Below, piece after piece: positions 57,782-64,000 of a stretch of DNA of 64,000 bases. The position numbers and the translations under genes are program-made. The notes under the pieces are model-generated. The model was not told the origin of the DNA, ran no database searches, and saw only the letters and a list, made by a program, of their open reading frames with translations. Each line of letters opens with the position of its first letter. The stretch's first letter is position 1. The DNA lies in NCBI RefSeq assembly GCF_010093595.1, contig NW_022985437.1, positions 831,380-895,379 on the forward strand, in the 5' to 3' direction. Origin of the DNA: Mytilinidion resinicola (taxonomy: Eukaryota > Ascomycota > Dothideomycetes > Mytilinidiales > Mytilinidiaceae).

Positions 57782-59466
57782 CTATAACAAAGCGTCGTCT
57801 TTTGAAACTAGGGGATGTTCGTCGAAGAACCGTAGAAGGGTTTGATATAACACGAGCATGGTGCCACTCTGCACGCTCGTCCAGACTAGACGAGGGCCAA
57901 CACCACGGAACCATCCTGCGAAACCCTCCGTTCTATAAATGACTTTCAATCCTGTTAACACTGATGACGTGTCCAAGGTTGCGGCCGAGTGGTTCTTGAG
58001 CGCCGTGGAAGGAGAGGATGTTGAAATGGGCCGACTGTGCTGGTGCGGCGTTTGCTTAATAGGTGCCGGCTTTTGGTGTTTCGAGGGTACATGAGGCGAG
58101 GTTGGTTTTTGGGACACTATTGTCGACGTTGTCGCACTCGTTGGGAGGGTGTCTGGGTTGTGCTGAGTTTGAATGCGAGTTTTTACGACGTCCAGGGGAC
58201 ATGTTATTATGCCAGCCATACCCCCAGCGCTCGCCGCTGTCAAGATCTCCAGGGGCAATCCTATTGTTTTTGACCCAACGTATGCCTTGGCCCATTTTTG
58301 CTCTTGCTCGTAGAAGGCAAATTGTAGGGCTGAGAATGGAAGGTCGCGCCAAAGGGTTGCCTTATATCCGTAGAAGAGGGCTGAAAATCCTTCAGTCTTT
58401 ACGATTGTCTTTGCAGCATGAATAGTGGATCGGTAATTGTAGCCCGAATTGAAGTAAGGGTTGTTGTGTCGGCCTTGGAGTTGGAGGCGGGTCTTGAGGA
58501 CTTCAGATGGGACGTAAACGGGGGCTGCTGCTAGATCTGCGACGAGGCCTATCCAAGAAGTTAGCTTCCGTCGTTTACAGCGGTGGTCTTACAGACCCAT
58601 TCCCAGAGCGCTTTGACATACCAGCCGTGAAATAGGATATCGACGGCGCAACGCCCATGTCTATCAGATGTCGTTTACTCCATTCATATGTCCCGAAAAA
58701 TATCACGGTTCCAGAGAAGGAGCCTAGGAAGGCTGGCTTCACGCCTCCATATAGGCCTCTTCTTATTCCTTCTTGCCGCCAGATTGTGTAATATGTCGAC
58801 CCCATGGATGTGTACTTCGGGGGCATGTGCGGATCGCCCTGCTGCCTCGTTTTGACTGTGTCCAAAGAATGCATCAACATATCTCCAGTCGTCCCTCCTA
58901 GGCCGCCAGCTAACATTGCCTGGGCACCGCCATGTCAGTATATGTCGGACTTGATGCGCGACTGTATGCGCATCTCGTGCTCCTTACATGAATGTAGGGC
59001 GGCCGGACAGCCTCCAAGTCTACCTCCTCCTCCATTGCGTCCTGCATGGTTCCCACGGCTTCCATTGTGAGCGCGCCGCCCTCCCGTCCATCATCCACGA
59101 ACTGCGCCTTCGGATTGTTCGTTGAGAAGAAGTCAGCCACACGGGCTAGTCCCATGGAGGCGCCAGAAAATCCTGCAAAGGTCCGCAATGAGTCGGGAGA
59201 GTATATACGGCGAGCGAGTGACGCCTTCGAGCCACTGCAGTACTGGAGGAGGGGGGTGATAAGGAGCGTCAAAGAGGCGATGGGATCGGACGAAGGTTGA
59301 TCCTCGGATTTTTCTGGCGATATGCTGGCCTGCTAGAGCCGAGAGACCGACCGCGAATGGACCAGAGCTCGATCTGAGAGCTTTGGGAGAGAGGAACGAG
59401 GGGTCCCAACTCAATTGCTGCAAACAGCACAGCTCACCCAATTCCTAAAATATTCCCCGGAGGCAT
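57782..59466 (-). CDS. mitochondrial carrier (SLC25), Mme1/YMR166C-like
   Basis: The clear exons are about 59331-58988, 58919-58622 and 58548-57782. A first exon from ATG 59466 ([10 protein letters not shown]) is inferred from a GTGAGC donor, and its junction is uncertain. The three carrier repeats have [10 protein letters not shown] (Ser for the usual Pro), [12 protein letters not shown] and [12 protein letters not shown]. Blocks such as [40 protein letters not shown] and [20 protein letters not shown] are those of yeast YMR166C (Mme1, reported as a mitochondrial magnesium exporter). A long low-complexity matrix loop after the third signature (about 70 residues, Pro/Thr/Ser/His-rich) is also a feature of that subgroup, and [14 protein letters not shown] follows near the end. 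Substrate is not proven by sequence. The N-terminus before the first helix is longer than usual and may carry targeting information. Confidence 0.85.
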
Positions 59467-59701
59467 CTCTAGGCGGCCTGGTTCTGCTGCGTCAGTTAGC
59501 GCGCTCGTCGAAGCTCACGTGAGACGCCTTGGCATATGTAAACAACATCGCAAGCGCTGTTGTCCCATCTCTCCGTCATCCGTCCCGACGCCCGCTCACT
59601 GCACCACCACGCAACATTTCTTCCCCCAGCCTTAACTAGCTTTGCATATCGATATTGCGGGTCGCATCTGCTACGCGACCCACTTCATACTACTCTCAAC
59701 T
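59467..59701. promoter_or_regulatory. compact divergent promoter region
   Basis: Only about 235 bp between the leftward carrier's inferred start and the rightward SAP/HeH gene. A CACGTGAG motif at about 59516 is E-box-like. Pyrimidine-rich sequence (about 59570-59640) precedes the rightward start. Confidence 0.4.
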
Positions 59702-60861
59702 ATGTCGTCCTGGCTACACAGAAAACGCAAGGGCGAGTTGCAAGAGCTCGCCTCGCAGGCCAACCTTCCCGAGTATGTTCCCGTCTTCCAGCTTGCGACG
59801 CGCAATTGTCTGACAGGACTTGAAATAGTGCGGGCCTCTTGAAGGACGATCTCATTGCCGCTCTTGAGACTCAATTGTCGCAAAACCAGAGCACGTACAG
59901 CAAAAATCCAGCCTTTAGTGACTATTACAAGCGCACTGGATCGCCCTTGAAGCGTGAGCGCCCGTCACCTCCGGATGCTGGTACCGCCGTTGTTAGCAAG
60001 CCGAGAAGACGCCAAACCAAGCTCATTGATCAGGAGGACTCCCAGTACGTCCATTTGTTTACATGAACGCGTCCCATATACGCGCCTGTGCTAACCTGTA
60101 ACGCCTCTAGAGAGGATAGCACGCCACAGAAGGCACTCACGACGCGCACCCCACGGACTGTGTCCCGAATCACGTCGGCAATTGACATCCCCGCGTCGCC
60201 ATCCCAACTCGCGAATGTGGCTGAGCAGGCTGGCACCGCAATCGATAAGAAAGCGCGCGACCTCTGGAAGTTCCAAAAGAGCAGGACCGAGGGAGTTGCT
60301 GAGTTCTTGCGCGAGAATTTCAGCTCCGTGGTTGCTGTCCAAAGCTTCGTGTTGATCGTCGAGGCCGCCGGCCTCCAATACAATACCCTCGAATGGGCAC
60401 ATCCCAAAACGCCTGCGATTGCCAGTTTAGGCCTCCAGTCGCGAGAATTTCCATTTCCCAACCTGTGGCTTCTTCTGACCAGCGATTTCTGGGCACCTGC
60501 GACATTGTGGTCGCTCACGAGCATTCTCTTTCCGCTCGTCGCGTCTTACTTCGTCAACCTTACTCTGCGCTCCAACACGCAACACAAGACCAACAAAAAG
60601 ACCTACACCGCCGATCCTTTGACCTTCAATATCGTCAAGGCATTGTTAGCCTACACCATCTACCCGCTGGTTACTGTGGCGAAGGTACAGGGCATTCCTC
60701 CTGTCCCCGTCGCCGAATATGTCGTCCCAGCTTGGGGACCATTCAGCTCGGATACTGTTACTACTATCAGCAAATCCGTCCCTGGAGGGCCGGCAGGTCT
60801 TTTGATTGGAGCAGGCGTAGGCGTCCTCGCGGCCATTTACGATGCCGCCCTGAAGAAATAA
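59702..60861 (+). CDS. SAP/HeH-type domain membrane protein
   Basis: Three exons (59702-59772, 59829-60044, 60111-60861) join in frame to 345 residues. Residues 10-40, KGELQELASQANLPDAGLLK then DDLIAALETQL, form a helix-extension-helix/SAP-like motif, which binds DNA or chromatin in other proteins. A basic linker follows (SPLKRERPSPP, KPRRRQTKLIDQEDSQ). The second half has four hydrophobic segments: SSVVAVQSFVLIVEAAGLQY, LWSLTSILFPLVASYFVNLT, FNIVKALLAYTIYPLVTVAK and GGPAGLLIGAGVGVLAAIYD. A SAP/HeH domain plus membrane helices is the layout of inner nuclear membrane proteins of the Heh/Src1 type, although the Man1-Src1 C-terminal domain is absent. I do not recognise a named ortholog. The nuclear-membrane role is inference. 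Confidence 0.78.
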
Positions 60862-61211
60862 ATAAGAATGTTCGGTGTGACAAGATTGGATGAAGTTAGT
60901 AGGATATGACAAGATGACGACGACTAGATGTTGACAATGGGTATATGGCTCTGATATTTATTTCTTCTGCTTGTGTATTTGGGCTGTTGGATGAACATAC
61001 CTAGGTATAGCCGGCGAGATGGTGGGAAAGGCGTTGGAGGCGTTTGCCAGATACCATCGTCCTGGATAAGGCTTGGAGACGCGGCTGATTTTAGTAAATG
61101 CATTTTCTTTGCCAGTTCGTCTATAGCCTCTGTTGCATGTAGGTCACGTGGCTCGGCTAAATTGAGGTAGTTTCTAGGCTTCCAAGATACCTGCAGCAGG
61201 GCTGAGGCGGA
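60862..61211. other. intergenic region before the HET gene
   Basis: About 350 bp: the 3' flank of the SAP/HeH gene and the promoter of the HET-domain gene. A CTAGGTATAG-type sequence lies near 61000. No other feature was recognised. Confidence 0.35.
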
Positions 61212-63497
61212 ATGAATGGAGCTTCACTCAACATCTATTCTTGTCGATATTTCTCATTATTGTGTCTCGCGCCTCGGACTATGGATCCTGACGCGACCAG
61301 ATTCATACTCACTTTTGAGGAAGGGGCTGTTAGCTCAGATCCTAACAACCTCGTGTCGTTCGCGTTCCGTGCAGCTTGCGCCGCTTGCATTCAGGCTGTC
61401 AAGTTCTCGAAACTTCTGGATCTTCGTTCCGTTCGATGGATCGAGCTTTTTCAGGAATTCAAGCGTTGGCCAAATAGACAGATATACTGCTGTTTACTAG
61501 GCGGCCTCATCAGCTTCGGCAACAAGCCTCCAACAGCAACGTTGATGAACTGGTTTGGAGGTCCTCTTGTATTCGTTGATAATTGGAAACTCAAAGACCT
61601 TCATCACCAAGCGTTCGAACTCAGTTCTGCGAAACCAGAGAGCACATCACCTGCTCCACTAAAGTTGAAACTCGAAACTGCTGGCCCACTTCAGTCAAGC
61701 GGCACTCGCGTAGTCAATTCGAATCAGGCTGACTTCGATTGGATATGGAAGAGCCTGAGCGACTGCGCTAAGAATCATCCAAAGTGTGCAAAACATATCG
61801 GTCCCTCTAGGGCTATCTCGGGACTTCTTCTCATTGATATTAAGCGAAGATGCTTGGTTGAACACGCATCCGACGTGCAATACTTTGCGCTGTCCTATGT
61901 TTGGGGCCATATTCCACAATTCCGAACGTCAAAAGCCACATTGCCAGAGCTTATGATGGACAACGCCTTAGACACTTTCGCCTATCTTATTCCGAAAACA
62001 ATCAAAGACGCTATCGAAACTACGAGGGTGCTCGGAGGACTGTTCCTATGGATAGATGCACTGTTAGTCTTATTCTTGTTCTCTTGCCACTTTCATAGAA
62101 GCATCAATACCCTTTCTAAAAACAAACGCGTTACCTTGCTCATCCATCACTGTAGGTGCGTTATTCATGACGACGATGTTCAGAAGCATGAGCAGATCTC
62201 GCAGATGGCTAGCATATACTCATCAGCTTCCGTGACTTTAATCGCATCGGCCGGAGAAGACGCAAATGCTGGGCTGGCTGGGGTTAGCCCAATGTCAAGG
62301 ACAGGTTGTGGATATCTAGTTGCTCCAGGCGTTCGCTTGGATCATAGAATAGAGACCATTGGAGACAACAAGGTTAACACGAAGTATTACTCCAGGGCCT
62401 GGACTTACCAAGAGCAGCTCCTCTCGAAGCAATGCCTGTATTTCGCGAAAGATTTTGTGCGTTTCGAATGCCAGACCAATCACTACTGCGAGTACGAATA
62501 CATCCATGATGAGCTTGTTCAAGCTAGGGCCAGATATGCCAACCCCTTTCTACACTTATCTCAGACACGGAAAAGCGCAGAACAAGGCGATTGGGCCAGT
62601 GTTTTCGGTTATATCGCCGATTTCATTATCAATTACAGCGCAAAACAACTATCATATTCGACTGACCGGCTCAATGCATTCATGGGTATTCTCGACGTTC
62701 TTTCCAGAGGGATTGGATTGAGATTTGTGCAAGGGGTGCCAATCGCGCTTATCGACCTTGCATTACTCTGGATACCTGCAGCAGGTACTGTCCGAAGCCG
62801 CTCGACCTCGTGTAATGATAATGCAACTCTTTTTCCGAGCTGGTCGTGGATTGGCTGGAGCGGCATGGTGGACTACAAGATGGTAGTAGGAGAGAGAGAC
62901 GTACAGACGAGGATACACTCAGTTCGCCTTGAAGACACATCCGATACGATATATCTCGAAGGCAGAGTACAAGAGATTTCTGCTCTTTGGTATCCCTGGA
63001 CGTTCAATTACAACTCTATGGCGTTGTCTTCCCCCACCAAAGAGCCAACTCAAGGGGGGCCGGGAACACTGAAGTTCAAGGCATCTGTCCTGGGGATCGA
63101 CTCGTTCAGGTTTCATGCTGGGTGCAGTGGGATGCATCACTCATCCGCAAGCCGCAACTCAACGATCAACCCAACCTACACGGCAAGTTTAATTGAGGAT
63201 GAAAGGGGCAGGATGTGCGGAATGCTGCATGGTACCGACGACCTTGCGGTAGATCTCTTTTCTCGGGACAACGTATACCTAATACTGCTCTCGGCGACAA
63301 CAACAGGGTCGATATGGGATCGCAGAGATATCAGAAGGTTCGAGGGGAAGGGTGTGCCCAGAGACCTCGACCTTCAATACGATGCGTATGATCTCGAGAA
63401 GCCGTGGCCGCTATTCAACATCCTTCTGGTCTCTACGAAGAATAACGTCTCTGAACGCCTAGCGATAGGTCAAATCCACTCTGATGCTTGGGAGTAA
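61212..63497 (+). CDS. HET-domain (heterokaryon incompatibility) protein
   Basis: Two exons (61212-62062 and 62156-63497; intron GTTAGT...CTGTAG) join in frame to 730 residues. The HET domain runs through VQYFALSYVWGHIPQFRTSK, GGLFLWIDAL joined to CVIHDDDVQKHEQISQMASI, YSSASVTLIASAGEDANAG and YYSRAWTYQEQLLSKQCLYF, all hallmarks of the family. HET proteins trigger growth arrest or cell death when incompatible fungal individuals fuse, but most family members have no known partner. The region before the domain (about 220 residues) is not recognised. The part after it has LFPSWSWIGWSGMVDYK, the usual 'PSWSW' block. No NACHT, ankyrin or other sensor domain is attached, so this is a stand-alone HET gene. 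An in-frame ATG at 61281 (MDPDATRFILTF) is an equally good start. Confidence 0.88.
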   Translation: MNGASLNIYSCRYFSLLCLAPRTMDPDATRFILTFEEGAVSSDPNNLVSFAFRAACAACIQAVKFSKLLDLRSVRWIELFQEFKRWPNRQIYCCLLGGLISFGNKPPTATLMNWFGGPLVFVDNWKLKDLHHQAFELSSAKPESTSPAPLKLKLETAGPLQSSGTRVVNSNQADFDWIWKSLSDCAKNHPKCAKHIGPSRAISGLLLIDIKRRCLVEHASDVQYFALSYVWGHIPQFRTSKATLPELMMDNALDTFAYLIPKTIKDAIETTRVLGGLFLWIDALLVLFLFSCHFHRSINTLSKNKRVTLLIHHCRCVIHDDDVQKHEQISQMASIYSSASVTLIASAGEDANAGLAGVSPMSRTGCGYLVAPGVRLDHRIETIGDNKVNTKYYSRAWTYQEQLLSKQCLYFAKDFVRFECQTNHYCEYEYIHDELVQARARYANPFLHLSQTRKSAEQGDWASVFGYIADFIINYSAKQLSYSTDRLNAFMGILDVLSRGIGLRFVQGVPIALIDLALLWIPAAGTVRSRSTSCNDNATLFPSWSWIGWSGMVDYKMVVGERDVQTRIHSVRLEDTSDTIYLEGRVQEISALWYPWTFNYNSMALSSPTKEPTQGGPGTLKFKASVLGIDSFRFHAGCSGMHHSSASRNSTINPTYTASLIEDERGRMCGMLHGTDDLAVDLFSRDNVYLILLSATTTGSIWDRRDIRRFEGKGVPRDLDLQYDAYDLEKPWPLFNILLVSTKNNVSERLAIGQIHSDAWE

Positions 63498-64000
63498 GCA
63501 AAGCCGGTTGAAATGGAGATCACGCTTGCCTGATAGCTGACTGGAGCCGTCGTGACCAACGAGCAGGTAGCAGTTGTAGAATTAGAATATTAAAATGGCC
63601 TTTGACACGAAACCCGCGGCATGTCATAGACTAAGCAATCCCCCGAATGCAAAGATATACCATGATTAATAAGTCGTATAGTGCCTGACATAGACAATAT
63701 TTATCAAGTCCATTTCCTTTCATTGTTCTGTGCGATTTAAGATGAACGAGCTGCTGGATTTGAACTTGAAACCAGGCAGTCTCCATTAGCTCTGAGACTA
63801 TTTACACTAGTAATGTCTCGTTCACGGTTCAAACCGAAAGATGCAAGTTCAGAAGTTGTTGTTGTTCAATGGGACGACGTCGAATTGGAACTGAATGCGG
63901 GGTCTTGGCATTCGCGGCGGAAAGCCCCACAATTTCTTTCTTATGACTCTGCACCTACACCTCACCCGCCACAGTAATCTAATCCATACGACTCGAGGCC
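63498..64000. other. right-edge sequence downstream of the HET gene
   Basis: About 500 bp with no supported gene. GGTTCAAACC at about 63826 resembles a tRNA B-box, but there is no matching A-box or acceptor stem. AT-rich words near 63580-63720 are probably the HET gene's 3' untranslated and flanking sequence. Confidence 0.35.

Noticed and set aside
63815..63850. tRNA-like T-arm (GGTTCAAACC)
   Set aside because: No A-box, anticodon arm or acceptor stem can be drawn around it.

Overview
This is a 64 kb piece of a nuclear chromosome of a filamentous ascomycete (Pezizomycotina, probably a Dothideomycete; the class is an inference). The evidence is fungus-specific translation elongation factor 3, a Medusa/Ren1-type conidiation regulator, a HET-domain protein, and short introns (44-110 bp) with GTAAGT-like donors and CTAAC/CTGAC branch sites. 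There are two assembly gaps, 10 N at 17621 and 255 N at 55227. I found no rRNA, tRNA or CRISPR. Exon coordinates were worked out by reading the sequence by hand.

Layout. 0.9-10.7 kb (-): giant Csf1/BLTP1-type lipid-transfer protein. 11.4-13.8 kb (+): DUF300/TMEM184 membrane protein. 14.9-16.5 kb (+): Ser/Pro-rich protein with a CRIB-like motif and a frameshift in a poly-C run. 16.5-23.3 kb: a long gene-poor stretch ending in the leader of a medA-like regulator (23.3-25.6 kb, +). 28.7-31.0 kb (-): carnitine acetyltransferase. 32.1-32.9 kb (-): F-box-like protein. 33.6-34.9 kb (+): mitochondrial malate dehydrogenase. 37.1-40.4 kb (+): eEF3. 41.1-42.1 kb (+): BTB/POZ protein. 42.7-44.9 kb (-): four-TM protein with a long disordered tail, divergent from ferredoxin/adrenodoxin-NADP reductase (45.3-47.0 kb, +). 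A 150-bp foldback repeat lies at 47.8 kb. 48.5-50.6 kb (-): Yvc1/TRP-type cation channel.

50.6-57.4 kb is the accessory part. A secreted HExxH metalloprotease-like gene, possibly disrupted, sits between two piggyBac-family copies. One is an internally deleted relic just upstream. The other is a 2.2-kb element with TTAA duplications whose transposase carries one TGG-to-TAG stop. Housekeeping-type genes then resume: an Mme1/YMR166C-like mitochondrial carrier (57.8-59.5 kb, -) divergent from a SAP/HeH-type membrane protein (59.7-60.9 kb, +), then a HET-domain gene (61.2-63.5 kb, +).

Several genes serve mitochondrial or peroxisomal carbon metabolism. Carnitine acetyltransferase has a presequence, an internal start and a C-terminal AKL, malate dehydrogenase acts in the TCA cycle, the reductase feeds the Fe-S/heme pathway, and there is one carrier. 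They are not arranged as a cluster, and nothing suggests a secondary-metabolite locus. The most unusual material is the piggyBac-flanked metalloprotease locus, the foldback repeat, and the two-start architecture of the carnitine acetyltransferase.
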